NCBI RefSeq assembly: GCF_900324465.2
Contig: NC_046626.1
Span: 5,663,459 to 5,727,458, forward strand
Direction of reading: 5' to 3'
Source of the DNA: Anabas testudineus
Lineage: Eukaryota; Chordata; Actinopteri; Anabantiformes; Anabantidae
Length of the DNA: 64,000 bases
In this document: positions 28,101 to 44,281 of the stretch, piece by piece
Layout of the letters: each line of letters begins with the position of its first letter
How positions within the stretch are numbered: position 1 is the first letter of the stretch
Made by a program: the position numbers and the translations under genes
Notes under the pieces: generated by a model
Told to the model about the DNA's origin: nothing
What the model saw: only the letters and a program-made list of their open reading frames with translations
The model's database searches: none

Positions 28101-29053
28101 TGCCCTTCTTCCAACGATATACCCCGAATGATTTTCACTTTATCAGTTCCCTTATTAATCAGATCCAAAGGCTGGGTTTCAAAAAGCCAACGGGCAGTGC
28201 TGACATTGCTACTGTTTATCTCCTCCCTGCAGATGGATTTAATCTCATGCATATTGCCACTGTTGTCTCTAATGGCACAGCAAGGATCTGCCTGGAAGAG
28301 TTTCAGAGTCTTCTGGACATCTGCTTTCTGTTCCTGGAGCTCAGATCTCAGCTTCAGGAGGCTATGGTCTTCTATAGAGTTGCAGCGTCCCAAGTCACTC
28401 AATGGTCTAGATTCAAAAAGCAGTCGAGCCCCACTCACATCCCCTGGCTGAATGGGTTCTTTCAGCACTGCCTCCACCAGTTCACCTTCTTCTGTCATTG
28501 ATTTATTTAAAGAATCTAATGGCTGGGTCTCAAACAGCCAAGTTGATGTTCTTACATCTCCTTTGACAGAAGTCTGTCTATTAGCAGACATATGTTGGGG
28601 GCTATCAATGTGTTCAAACACTGAGGAGGTGCCTCTGACATCCCCCCCTTTTAACTCCTCATCATCCAGCAGCTTCTTAGTTTCATGAGGATCCCCAATA
28701 TTGTCCAGGGTCCAGTTCTCAAAGATCCATCTCATTGACTGCACTTCACCCTGAGAGTTGTCTGCTGCCTGAGTATGTTCTGGCTGCACTAACCTAACTA
28801 TTTCATCATCCACAGCATCATCAAGACTTGCCCGAAGGTCTGGATGGATATGTTTGAAGAGCCTCTTCAGCTCACTCTTATTGCGTTGGTGGTAAAATGT
28901 GGAGAAGGTTTCTTTAGGTGGAGGCACAGGGAGGCTACTTAATGCTGAAGGCCCTTCATAGTCAAGGGGTCTGGGTGGTACGGGAGGAGGTGGGGGAAGA
29001 GGCAGGTCATCTTCATCATGAGAAACTGTGACTTTCTTGGCTGCGTCAGCCAT
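22145..29053 (-). CDS. xirp1: Xin actin-binding repeat protein, single long exon
   Basis: One uninterrupted frame of 2302 residues. MADAAKKVTV is followed by EDDLPLPPPPPVPPRP, a proline-rich ligand for Mena/VASP EVH1 domains. About 26 Xin repeats then cover roughly residues 105-1070 by my count, with the pattern GDV(K/R)...W(L/M)FETQPLD. More diverged GDVKAA..SLE.AKQQS units follow, then PETPPPLPQKSG and KPALPPKP (SH3-ligand type), the conserved KEQTLARLLDIEETI segment, and a tail with SETYEESDGFGN and SPLMRRSGHPF that matches XIRP1. Xin repeats bind and bundle F-actin at intercalated discs and myotendinous junctions of striated muscle. The start codon follows a splice acceptor directly (TTTCAAG-ATG) and human XIRP1 begins at the equivalent Met. 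The exon is phase 0 with the upstream coding exons, so a 2555-residue form is also possible. No break. Confidence 0.95.
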   Translation of the reverse strand: MADAAKKVTVSHDEDDLPLPPPPPVPPRPLDYEGPSALSSLPVPPPKETFSTFYHQRNKSELKRLFKHIHPDLRASLDDAVDDEIVRLVQPEHTQAADNSQGEVQSMRWIFENWTLDNIGDPHETKKLLDDEELKGGDVRGTSSVFEHIDSPQHMSANRQTSVKGDVRTSTWLFETQPLDSLNKSMTEEGELVEAVLKEPIQPGDVSGARLLFESRPLSDLGRCNSIEDHSLLKLRSELQEQKADVQKTLKLFQADPCCAIRDNSGNMHEIKSICREEINSSNVSTARWLFETQPLDLINKGTDKVKIIRGISLEEGHREGVDRKRWMFETQPFDTIQEVASVGTFEGMVDDCKGEADVVNKRKLFETQPLATLKGDATESSLAKEEIIGGDVKTSLWMFETQPMDTLSDSYEVGHLKKINLTADEQGGEQSKKQWFQKNTSIKQQEVEKGDVKGFKHLFETIPLSKIAHSDEEVIEKEKAIAAGSFKDNQAMFETTPLYAIKDSSGNLHKVTTVSREELIKGKVQNYKWMFETKPLDQLTEGKGNVEVIKGITRQEDTVGDVMMTKWLFETQTIDGIHSKFNQTEQSASAAKEPHKGDVKGCKWLFETQPMDILYDKSEKVKDKEAIDNTNVKSITWLFESQPLDSIKDGEEYNLKLYSTIHDSVKSEVGVQTVKHLFETETLDRIRRESITEQDVKCVSQVNFQSGDVSRVKELFESQSLDEIGGEMLKSAGQNQDEHIEKGSVHKFTWMFENCPMNLINKDDNEANKQSISNGESGDVQNKKFVFETSSLNKIQNEPLEQKLVPVEQPVSNVDVKSSTMMFESLPLYAIRDKDGQFHEVTTVKKEEVMSGDVRGARWMFETKPLDSIKAENEVYVIRAVTQEDVKKGDVKSARWKFETQPLDSFASQDEPSVRVTEDFGNRNVQLNKQIFESERASNKFVRMVSVTDVQRGDVRTSTWLFENQAIGSLTGDPQEQGPIKTVHREDSQKGDVKRCTWLFESQPLDKIKEPEGTSKKSVEDEIPKADVKCTTWLFETTPLDKITANNVADTLSYLHEMSFVHSSGIIIEANESKNVNMAKYLLESNETVQIQKEEVVEGNIRNIMLQLLLKPSLKPQVTLLSEVEKGNVNTTVVELPVYSSTTTINLERDQRIQNIAQMINELLVQDKHMKKGIIMQETAGGQAEMSVYSIICNNETKAESHIIERGDVKSTIGNLLATASSQRTAASCRVDHNEKGNVNLYKSCIEKGDLHYLKSLHTEVSGDEVDHSMAKEEIEIVQGDVKEAKRNLCQQKDYVERTISDVLPGDVKNTKKVFSSECSLTVDSCIPKEEIIPGDVLSAKQQLAVKQPMVVEKEEIVAGDIKATMESLERAKQQSMCVERDIITPGTIYDMDLSAQGPEIEESQAQKEVIISGDVKAAKKSLEMAKQQSLNMEREAVVPGKIYNLNVSTQEESSSRVTQSACSSSSRCQQTRNYPKVSDEVKDQESHVSFEDCQQSSVIVSNCAPESLPPFVGYECNGQTTDDETEEVIKGDVKAAIRSLQSAATKQTLLDKEDIVRGNVQLALQSLEKSSVNVSKGDYKAAMIYRNSGRACSGRSKTVHNQCVVVSMPPSDTKLSPSISVTCEGHPALTTQSPTPNPVVNGNSQSSSPETPPPLPQKSGKPQDQKPALPPKPQWVKSVVVEDPNITLTPSPEAAFHTKDNGKCTIVPPKQCKQILLPSGQQSTIQGKNSKETLHDTYHQNVVDGAAQDPENRSKFLPMASKGEESKKVLLTGSKSDKKTEMDKNVIQKINAAEELQICMKTHSGSAKHEMNMCLLAAQQNFERKESETLDNRVPLLSEKVKVMNDVVSDHKQIDKATAQQYESNPALHEHSTTGVQMSKTNSRTDGCSIKLNEKQQTFEEKVVLREKKVKETEDERRQRLSVHKEEIMKGNVEAAMEIFDNLRKREELKGILCQVQEIEEETNSVDVSSLKTLYENVPAWMVTTGRTAKHSITDEKKVEAEAHDDDLESISSVETAYEDLEKASKEIINLKEQTLARLLDIEETIKKALYSVSNLKSEADIAGLSGLFDESLKSEQSLQPANNIRKISIVSSKTKSSQIKDAASVNLQTVSASSPSKQEAPRQGNNKPLIRQSSSQSSPSFISIHSAARKPAEQPKSPMSTFKPKAEGCSQSSHGQGSASESSKSGHSPAKRKISVLEVKTVPEQPVGIIGTKTVSETYEESDGFGNVFVSSVKSTFVTKQSDSKSSAHFEVIGSPARYEVMTSPLMRRSGHPFEENVLSDNKEEGTVFVTFSQPKEKH

Positions 29054-29174
29054 CTTGAAATAAAAAACAGATGGGAGTAATAATGTCAGGATTCAGTACT
29101 AAAGAAACAGTATTTATAAAGGTATATGCAAATATTAGATGCTCATGCATTTAGTAAGTGAAGCCATACTTTAC

Positions 29175-29340
29175 CTTTCACTATGCTCGATTGACGTTTT
29201 TCACTGCAAACCATCCTCACACCAGCGTTAATAAAATACTTCATAGTTGTTAGTAGACAGACATCACACAGACAACCGCTCTGTACTGTGAGTGTAATAA
29301 ATTACTTTCAGTGTGAAAAATACAGGCGGTCACCGACATA
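29175..29340 (-). other. Possible alternative non-coding first exon of xirp1
   Basis: On the minus strand GTGAAAG is followed by GTAAAGT (donor at 29174), 120 bases upstream of the acceptor before MADAAKK. It could end a short 5' UTR exon for a Xin-only transcript, as human XIRP1 has a non-coding first exon. The exon start is unknown and no clear TATA or MEF2 site was found. Weak evidence. Confidence 0.3.
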
Positions 29341-30132
29341 TTAATTAGTGGCAAGGAAGCTCCAAGTTCCAAGTTTTTTTATTCTTCCTTTGAATATAGG
29401 CAGTTTTGTTAGTCATTTAAACCACATCTACCACCCGACAGACAAACACAGACACCCCAAAATCTACAGAATAACTGAAACCCTTATTACTTTCATATGC
29501 GGAATTCTACCCTCTGCCTAATTCTACCTTGCAGAAGCATCTAGAAATATAAATCACATAATCCACAGTTTTCCATTTTTAACTGTTCAGCAGATTAATA
29601 GTATAGCTTTTGTTTTAAAAGACCGATAATGAAATGTGGCAGTAGAGTTGACTTTCAGTAATTTAGTCATCAACTAAAACCTGCATTAACTTTTTGGCTA
29701 CTCAGGGACATCAGAAACAAGCTGTGAATATGACAGTAATGTAATATCAGCGTTTAATATTTTACCAAGCAGTTGCTTGTTCATAGACTGTGCAGACATT
29801 GCAATAGTAGCATTAATTAAGTCTAGTGACCTGCTGTAAAAATGTAAGTCCAAAGTCATTGTACTCTGATTTGCTCTCCACAAACTCTGCTGCGAAATGC
29901 TCAAATATTTTCAGCAGCTACTTGGTAGCCATGGGAAAAAAATATTGTACATGAAGGAGCAAGGTTGTCTGTTTGTTTTTATTTTATCTTAAAGTAAATG
30001 GTGTATCATGTCAGTCATGTTGCTTCTGGAACATTAACCGTGTCTTTGGTCATGCAAAGTAAAATGGTGAACTAAAACAGAAACAACAGCAACCACATTA
30101 TTATGTGAAACCTTTACAGTAAAAGACAGTAC

Positions 30133-33100
30133 CTTATTCACTTTAGCTCTTGTTCCTGCTGTACCAGTGAATTGCTGTTGAAAAAACAGGAATACAAATT
30201 AAAATTGAGATCAACATTTAAAATATAGAATGCAGTGGATTCTCATTGAGCTCACTGAGCAGCTCCTATTGTGACAGGGCGCAGTGGTCATTCCCTATTG
30301 AAGTCTTTGACTTCAATGTGTGGTGAGGAATGATAGGCATTTCAGGAACTCACTGGTTGTGTTGAGCCTCCCGTGGAGTCGATAGCGTCTGCACCTGACA
30401 GATAGAGAGCTGATCTGTCTCTCACTGAGGAGGAATTAGATATCCTGTCTCTAGCTCTTCTTGATGGGGTGCCCCCTTTAGTCAGTGATGGACTAATTTT
30501 ATCATCTGCAATAGAAAAGACAAACTAAATGGAACAATATATTATAGCAATACAACAAATGCACAAATAAAATGCAAAAGAAATGTGCTTATATAGGCAA
30601 TATGTATTGTATTGCTTCTGCTAGCATAGATTCGTCGACACACACTTGTAAAAGTAGGACACCGACACTGTTGTATCCCAAAATAAGCATGTCTAGTGCC
30701 AGCAACAACTTTAATCTTAGCACTCAGTGTGTGTATTTATATTGATGTTGGAATCTTTCTTATCACTGTAGTAGCTCCCTATTCACTTGTGCTTTCATTC
30801 ACAGCAAGGCCAACAGTGCAGTATGTGGAAGCTGAACAATGATTTGGGCTGCCAGCCTCTTCTTGGTAGACTTTTTTAAATTACGTGTGATGTGCAGTGC
30901 TCAAGAGAAACACTTTAACAAACAGGATAGTTTACGACAGCTTTGATCCCTGTAGGTGACAAGACAAATAGGGCCACACACCCTTGCCTGCTGCCTAGGA
31001 CCCTCAGCCAGACTACATGCCACGGCCTGACCATGATGCCTAAGAAGAAGAAAAAAAAGCAACTGCAAGCTCAGCTGGAGTGACAGAGATTGTTTGTGTT
31101 AGTTCTCTCCCATCAACACCTGACCGGAGGAATGTGACTGCCTGACGCCATGAAAAACACGATATGTTCAAATCACAAAATGAAACGATGTGAACAATAT
31201 AGTTAGGGGTCAACAGCCCAGCGTGCTGCAGAGGTCATCCAGCTGTAACTAATGTTCAAATTTGAACACACCTCCCCTTTTCACACACTAAGCCCTCACA
31301 GGACAAAAGGATGGACCAACGAGCTGGCGCCTCTCACGAGTCTGGACTTAAAGCATTTTCATAGATGGGTGAGCAGACAGAATGAGGCAGCAGAGTGCCA
31401 TGCGTGTCCTGCTGAAGTCCTCATCGAGTAAACTAGTGGGTCAACATAATCACTTCTTAATACCACCATACAGTCACACACATTACTATCAACATTACTG
31501 GTGATTGCTTTGATAGTAAGTAGACTGGGAATAATAGAAAGAATACCGCTTTGCTAAATCCAGATGATAGTAAATCAAAGTGACTCAGAGGCTTTAAGCT
31601 TCGCTGACTTTTGCTGAACTTATACCTTCTCACAGATGCCTACACCTTCAAAGGAATTTTCGGAAGTAAATCTCCAGGAATGAAGAGGAGCTATTAGTGG
31701 CCCAGTAATGTGAGGGTGTTTTGGGCTACTGGCAGCTGAACAAATGATACTGAAATGCAGTTGGTATTTCTTCTTCACCACCACCACCTTCCCCACTATC
31801 AGCTGTTGCAGAGTGTAGCCGCATTCACAGACTGTAATGAAAACCAGCAAACCAAAAGAGAGCTCTCACGGTAGTGCATCAGAGCCCCCAAACATACTGT
31901 ACACTGCTACCTGACAGTAAAAGCCACATTAAATTTTTCCTTTTATAACCTGTATGCATCTTCTTACTTCTGAGTTTGTGATCACATTTGTGATAATAGA
32001 CGGTAAGAGAATAAATGACTGAGTAATCCTGCCCTCTGACCTCTCATTCCAGACATTTCCAAGGACAGGAAGCTGAAAACTGATATCCACTTAATAAAAA
32101 TGCCAGCAACATAGTCACAACATATCAATTTTTGAGCCTCTTTAGTTATATATCACTCATGACTAATACAGTGGTACTAATAGTACTCAGGTACTAACAG
32201 AGGTGAAATAGGAAACATCTGGTTCATCTCTGTTTCTTGTTTATCAAAGTCATTCATTAGAGTTTTGGGTCATTTTAGAGCTGAGAACAGTTGAATAATT
32301 GATGAGCAAATTATTTTTGATGAAATCCAATTTTAAACAGTAAAGGCTGTTCATTCTATTTATCTAACAGATGCAATTCACAGCTGACACTGAATCCAAC
32401 ATATTTTATACGTGAAGATATCATACAGCTCACGTTCAACTTCTCCATTCCAAAGCCCGTAAAGTTCACACTCTTAATACTCACTAAAATACTATCCAGC
32501 GTTGTTTCCCGTCACTTCCCAGTGTATATCTGCTGTGTCGAATAGTTTTACCGCCTGTGTGATACAGCCTGTCTGCTCTGTCCGTGTTCACTGCGACTGA
32601 ACTCTTTCTAGTCTAGTGGCCTCGGTGACAACTGATTTTTATCAGAGACTTTGGCTATTTTGGGATGGTGGGCTGGAGGATTGACTCTAGTGAGTCAATC
32701 ACCTCTAGTCACTAGAGAGACTGGGGCACCCCCCCCCCCCACACACACACCTCTCATTCCCATGGCTACATTGTCACCCACTATAACAGGCACTGGGTGG
32801 GACCCACAGTATGTGTGTCAGTGGGTGTTTGGATGTAGTTTTGGTAACGTAGTCCACTATAATGGCTCATTACAGGGTTATTTTGTTAGTATTGACACAC
32901 ATATGCAGCTAGACTAGAGTATGCCCACCTTTGTTAAGATTGTCTACTTAAGAAATGATATGGTTTTTATCATTACTCTTCAGAACATCTCATATTGCTG
33001 TCTGTGTCTTACTCACAGTAGACACGTCCAGGGGTCAAAACCGTCAGAAAGCTGGAGAAGTATTAATTCAAGGACACAAAGATACATGACTCAGAAGGCC

Positions 33101-34836
33101 AAGGTCTGTGTCATGGCGGTCAGTGACAGCCTCTCTTCTCCTCAGTCCTATCTTGAGCATGTGTGTGGAACACATAGTTATGCATTTACACCACTACATC
33201 CCTGTCTTTATTTAGCTGTTTCCCTCAGCCAGAGAACACAGGGGTTAGTGCTTACCCAACTCTTTCAGGATTTACATGGTGACACTTTTAATACTAGAGG
33301 CCTTGTCATGTTTCTTCTGTTGTGACTCAATATAAATGTTCTCCATGTAATGGCTGTGTGGGGACTATATTCACCACTGTATACTATAATCAGTCAGAAC
33401 TGGGACATTATTTTTAAAAACTAACATTATGGCAGACAGTGACAGAGTTATCAGCAGTCCAATAAAGTGATCTGAAGCACCAAAATACCCAGTGACCTCA
33501 TATGTTTGAGGAGATCACTGGGTTAGATTAGTGACTTCAAGCATGAAATCAAGCCAAGCTGTTTACCGTGTGAGTATCTGGATGTCCTGTCATAGGGCTC
33601 TGGGAACCCATTCGTTGCCTTTCCTCTGTCTGTCTGGGAGCTTCTCTGTGAATCAGCAACATTTAAAGTCATAAAGTTGGTTTTAATACAGCATTTTTAG
33701 TGTTTCTAGCAGGCTAGCTGTTTCCCCTGCCTACAGTAATAACAAAGTAAGCAAGGCACCTGTTAGCTCTAGCTGTCAGTAGACATGACATTGGAGTTTA
33801 ATTTCCATATTCCTTTCATAATAGTTTTAACATTTGCTGCCAGAGTGGCTCCAGATTTGGGCAAGATGCATGCAGGAGCAGAAAAAGGTAAATCCTAGTG
33901 CCAGTTGTCAAAATGTAAGTCTGACTGTCAGCAGAACAAAAGTCACTAAATTCTTGCAAGCAGCTGGATGAGATAAGATTCCCTCACCTGAACAGTGGTT
34001 TCCTTCAATGGGGTGTTGTGACTTCTCCACTCCTGCAGGGGGCAGTCTCTTCCTGTTTTACTGCCTGGAGCAGGCATCACATTCAGCCGAGGGCTGCTGT
34101 GGAAGTTCTGCTTCAGGGTGGCCTTGGACTCAAACAGGGCACACAGAGCTCTAGTACCTGAACTCTCCCTCTGGGGGAGAACGTCCATGGAGCGACTTCT
34201 GGACAGAAAAGGGTTTCTTCCCGATTCCCAGAGGGCCACGCTGTCCCTGCTCTCCGGCCTTCTCCATTGACCGTCCACACAGCTTTGTGACACCTGGAAG
34301 ACAGCAGTTGATTTCTGTGTGTATTCTTTGGACAGCACTGGAGCTTTAATTGTCGACATGTTGAAAAAAAGAAAACAAAGATACACTACCTGGGATTTGT
34401 GCCCCACTTTTTCAGTACTCCTTAGATCAGCACAGCTTTGATAACTGTTAGAACAAATAGATTGTCAAATGTATTTATGTATTTGTGCAATGACTCTTGT
34501 GGTTTTAAGCCAGGGATTAGCTGGGAATGTATACACAGCATAAATGAATGAAATATCTGTGTGTCCTTGAACAAGTAAGGCACCAATGCTCAATTTGCAT
34601 TCATCACATGGCTACCAGAACAGAACAGAACTGAAACACATTCAACTCTGCTAGTAAAGGTAAGGAAACCTGTTTATGACTTTGCATCAATACACAGTGT
34701 GGTGAACTTACTGTTGTACCAGCTGAGACACAGACTTCCTTTCCCAGCGGGTGGGACCTGGCACGACCCATGACCTCTCCTGAACCCCTGAAAGACTCTT
34801 CAACGACTGGGCCCTCCTCAGACCAAACGCCTCCAT
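30133..34836 (-). CDS. xirp1: xirp1 shared N-terminal coding exons
   Basis: Six exons on the minus strand: 34836-34712, 34444-34390, 34293-33988, 33645-33567, 30505-30354 and 30174-30133. All have GT/AG borders and phases that run on without a break for 253 codons. The protein starts MEAFGLRRAQSLKSLSGVQE. It continues with TRWERKSVSQLVQHYQSC, the basic SRSRSMDVLPQRES, RALCALFESKATL, KTGRDCPLQEWRSHNTPLKE and QFTGTAGTRAKVNK. These segments resemble the N-terminal exons of the XIRP2/EPLIN-like family. The last exon ends in phase 0. Either the Xin exon (29053) or the LIM exon (21421) can follow in frame, so this block is likely shared by two isoforms. No domain with a known fold is recognised. 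The function of this part is unknown; it is Ser/Arg-rich and probably disordered. The ATG at 34836 is preceded by no in-frame coding exon I can see. Confidence 0.85.
30506..33566 (-). other. Large xirp1 intron
   Basis: About 3 kb between shared coding exons. It includes a C-tract plus CA run near 32728-32752. No gene, RNA or recognisable transposon seen. It may hold enhancers but no specific motif is claimed. Confidence 0.5.
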
Positions 34837-35294
34837 AGTAGTTTCTCTAACAGCAGCTAAAATAAGCAAATGAATACGATTTTGTGTGATGATACTTCAA
34901 TGCTTTGTGATTCATTAAACACGCTAGAATTCAAGTGCACAGTTTAGGTTTAACTTTGTGTGTGTTATTACATGCTGGAGCAGACTGTCACACTGATGGT
35001 CATATGACTCTGTTAATGTTTACGAACCTCTGCAGTAGACAGCAAACGTCTCTGTATCCCTGTGAGCTATTTTAGAATAAATACATGATTGTTGTTCCTA
35101 AGGAAAAACCTGCCTTACCTTAAAAAAATTACAATATCTACCTTTTGAGCAAAGAAATGTATTTCGTAATTGTACATTCCTAAACTCATGCAGGAAAAGA
35201 AATGCATAAGCTACAAAAGGTAACATAGTTACAGTATTATCACTGAAATAAGGCCCTTGCTAATCTGTTTGCAAAATAATATTTAACTCCATAC

Positions 35295-35400
35295 CTGTAG
35301 AGACTGAGAAGAAGTCACCTGTGCATCTCTGTCTGTCTGGCTGACTTGTGGTTTAGAGGCACCTCTCACAAGACACAGCAATTTCTAGTGACCAAAGTCC
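35295..35400 (-). promoter_or_regulatory. xirp1: xirp1 5' UTR exon and likely promoter region
   Basis: On the minus strand CTCTACAG is followed by GTATGG at 35294, a good donor, 450 bases upstream of the exon with the first ATG. The exon's 5' end cannot be fixed. The promoter should lie just above, near 35400-35600. CACCTG E-boxes occur at about 35321 and 35454, a motif common in muscle genes but also by chance. Confidence 0.5.
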
Positions 35401-35599
35401 TTTAACACCTTGTGATTCGAGGCTTCCGGCTGGGATGGTTTGCTACAATGACATCACCTGATAAATTTCTCAGACACATCAATAAAACACAAAATAATTT
35501 TTCTATGTGTACATGTAAACATGAAATGTGGTGTTTTCTGCTTTTAAGTACTAATGACGGTCATGACAGCGTGAGACATTAAAGCATCAGCAAGCTAGA

Positions 35600-36630
35600 C
35601 CTCTGTGCACGATGACAGCTGGTCCACTCAGATGTCGGGTTTGAAATGCCTGGCACAGCCACCGTGCTGCAGGATCTCATGCCAAAACTCAGAGCAGCAG
35701 CATTTTATTTGTGCTTCCCATATAGTCACTTTACTCCTGCAGCAGGTGTCACATTAATTCACCTTTTATTCCACGCTGTGCTTAAACAGATGATGATGTG
35801 TTGCTACTTCTGTTCAGCCAATAGGAGACTTGACGAAAGTACATGAGAAGCTGACTCTGCATGTAAATCAATGTAGCTCTTGTTCCTGTCGATGATAACA
35901 GTCTGTTCGTGCTCAGTAAGCGAGGTTATAGTTCTGCCAAACTGTTGCCATGTGAAGTTTATACACCAATAAATCAAATGGTGTTTTACATTATACTTTT
36001 TTTTTATACACAGGAAACACAAGGTAATCATTAATAGTCATGAAGATCCACTCAATGTGTAACATTTTACAATGTCTGTGTTAATTCTGACATTTTAAAT
36101 TCCTTATTAATTTAAGATAAGTTAATGATGGTTTGAAATCTGATGTTTTGTTTGGTAACGTTTAGTCTCCTGATGTGCCACTCCATTTATTATGCTCCAC
36201 ATTATTATTGTTTTAGTTAAGTCATTTTAATATTATGCTTAAAAACCACCAGGTCTCACTTAAAGGGAGGGTGATATCTCTTTAGCTAGATTCATCTTCT
36301 GTAAGTGTTATTTACTGTATTTGTAGGTGTGTGCAGTGTAGTTACGTTGCTTGTATAAGTTGTTGTTAACATGCATTGTCATGTTTCTATGTTTAGCAGC
36401 TTACTTGTGTTAGAAAATGATAGAGATTATGATAATATCCATACTTAACATGTATTCCTCTCCAAATGTTTACCACATTGGCTTTGTTGCTAATACTCTG
36501 GTTTTTATTTTCAGTAAAAGTAAAGCTGCTGCAGTCAATACAATTGTGCTGTTTGCAATTTGCTGATTTTCTGCATAAATTGGTCAAGAAACGTGACTTG
36601 ATATTCAAGAGCTATGATCTTTCATGCCTC
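35600..36630. other. Intergenic spacer, nothing recognised
   Basis: AT-rich sequence upstream of xirp1. Short open frames only, no family resemblance. Confidence 0.45.
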
Positions 36631-36639
36631 ACTCGCTAA

Positions 36640-36890
36640 ACATACAGAGTGATGGTGGAAAAAGTAAGTGAAAGTGTTTTAACAACTGGTTGAACCACTT
36701 TTGGCAGCTATAGCCACAAGCAAGCTCCTGCTGTAGCTGTGGATTAGAGTTGCACAATCTTCAGGAATAATTTTAAACCATTCTTCCTCACAGAACTGCT
36801 AGGACGTCTAACAGATCTATTCAGTCAGTCCAGAAGCATCAAAGCAGCCCCAGATCATGACACTCCCTCCACTGTACTTCACTGTTAGGA
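36640..36890 (-). mobile_element. Tc1-like element relic, reversed
   Basis: Starts GGTGGAAAAAGTAAGTGAAA, then TGGTTGAACCACTTTTGGCA, TTAAACCATTCTTCCTCACA and, after a gap, CAGCCCCAGATCATGACACT. This is the reverse strand of the same Tc1-like family seen at 11026-11400, 3' end first. Much of the middle is missing and no frame survives. Confidence 0.65.
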
Positions 36891-42600
<5,710 letters not shown>

Positions 42601-42619
42601 GCTACCACATCAGCGTTTG

Positions 42620-42749
42620 TAACAATAAAGTGTGAATACAACAGGCAGGAATCTGTGGGCAGTGGTGTCAGTCATGAGCGTCTCCTCCTCTGTGTCACCG
42701 TCTGCGTCAAGACAGTCAGAGAGGACCTGTCAAGCGAGAGGAGCCACCT
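42620..42749 (+). promoter_or_regulatory. csrnp1: Candidate csrnp1 first exon A
   Basis: GAGGAGCCACCT is followed by GTAAGTATTT (donor after 42749). It opens a GC-richer region that runs to about 43700. There is no coding match, so it would be 5' UTR. The transcription start is not fixed. Confidence 0.4.
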
Positions 42750-43139
42750 GTAAGTATTTCCGGTTTCGGTGGGCTGCTAAATACAAAATTTGGCTTCGAT
42801 AAATATCAGCGGTAACTGTTTGAACTGGGGGAATAACGTTGATAAAGACGTTTGTTTAAGCGGGTGTACCTTCGGTTTGGTTATCTTGGTCTTTTTCAAT
42901 GTTTAGACCGAGCCACGTTGTTTGGGTAGACTTTACATCAATGGCAGCGCAGCGTGCTGTTTGATTCGGTTGAAACGCTGCTGCTGCATTAAGAGGTGGA
43001 GTGTCAAACTTACTACACCCGTAGTTTGTGTGAAATCTGCTACATAAATAGCAAATGAGGAATAACCTGGTGGCTGTGCTAACCAGTTCGTAGTCCAGTA
43101 TTGTTCGAGCTTTAACGAGGAGGGGGGGTGAACCATCTT

Positions 43140-43313
43140 GTCACCGCCTGTGTCTTTGGCGGCTCCCAGCTCACACTGCTGCTACTGTGCAGCTTCACGT
43201 AAACACAGAGCGATACACAATGCTCAGCTGGCCGGACCGCCGACAGCACTCAGCGTAACTTCGCGTCAATTTCAGCCTTCATTTCCAGCTGGTATGCTGT
43301 CTTCTACTTCGTG
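43140..43313 (+). promoter_or_regulatory. csrnp1: Candidate csrnp1 first exon B, CpG-rich promoter
   Basis: CTTCTACTTCGTG is followed by GTGAGTAAC (donor after 43313) inside a CpG-richer stretch. Either this or exon A could splice to the first coding exon at 45442. The two may be alternative starts. Confidence 0.45.
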
Positions 43314-43880
43314 GTGAGTAACTAACGAAAAGTCGTCCTATTGTGTCACTAATGAGTTTATACAGTGACCTCATCGTATTGTATGATCATCATTTCGCAG
43401 TTGCTATGTTTGTCCACAACTGTCTAAATTAGTGTGACTACTCCGCCGTGAGCACTATTTTTACTTGTATTTACGTTGCTGCTCAAACGTTACTGTTATT
43501 TGTAAGTAGAGAGAGCAGCTATGTGAAGGACGGGGGGGGTCCGGGGAGGCAGCAGAGGAAGTTTGTTGGGGTTTAGACGGGGACTGACAGGGGGACCAGT
43601 GTTGTCGCCGAGGGTTGAGGAGGTCAGCTGCCTAATTACTGTTATTACGCCAAACAGGAAACGACTCCCGCACTGCTCCGATGAAACCTCGGGCTGACAC
43701 CGCTGCTACATTCCTGCGGGGATTTAAAGTGCGCTTGAACACAATAGTTAAATTACGGTCAGCACGTTGTGCGTCCTTCTAGTTTTTCTCCAACACTTTG
43801 CCACTCGAAAAACTCCTTAGTTCGTTAATCCAGCCTACACTCGTCGCTGTCCTGCTCCGCACGCACACGTACGAGCACTG

Positions 43881-43881
<1 letters not shown>

Positions 43882-43911
<30 letters not shown>
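43882..43911. repeat. (GCT)10 repeat in csrnp1 first intron
   Basis: Ten pure GCT/CTG units seen directly, within the inferred intron upstream of the first coding exon. Confidence 0.95.
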
Positions 43912-43914
<3 letters not shown>

Positions 43915-44236
43915 AACCTTTAAATTATTGATGTGGACACCCACATGTACAGTCTTTCTACTCTGTCTGATGGTAAAAGCAACGCATGGGATGCGATTGG
44001 GAAAGGGACAGCAACACTGCAATGCAGCTTTAATAAGAAATGATCTGTCTTTTGTTTTTTGTTTTTTTGTTTTTTTGTTTTTTTTTTAAAAAGGCATGCA
44101 GATGTGTTTTCAGATTTACTCCTTGCTTTATACCTAAGAGTCTGTGTAGCAGAGGTAAACAGTGAAATGGCACAATAAGCTGTCTCTTGTTTCACCTCTT
44201 ATTTGCTGAGGGATCCAGGAAGTTACTCACCAAGTG

Positions 44237-44281
44237 CACACTCACACACACTCACACACACTCTCACACACACACACACAA
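44237..44281. repeat. (CA)n-rich repeat
   Basis: Imperfect ACACAC run with interspersed CT dinucleotides in the csrnp1 first intron. Confidence 0.85.

Noticed and set aside
31034-31083. Short frame MMPKKKKKKQLQAQLE in the large xirp1 intron
   Set aside because: Only 16 codons, lysines come from an A-rich tract, no splice or promoter context.
32651-33325. Open frames of 88 and 134 codons inside the xirp1 intron
   Set aside because: They run through a C-tract and AT-rich intron sequence, with no homology seen.
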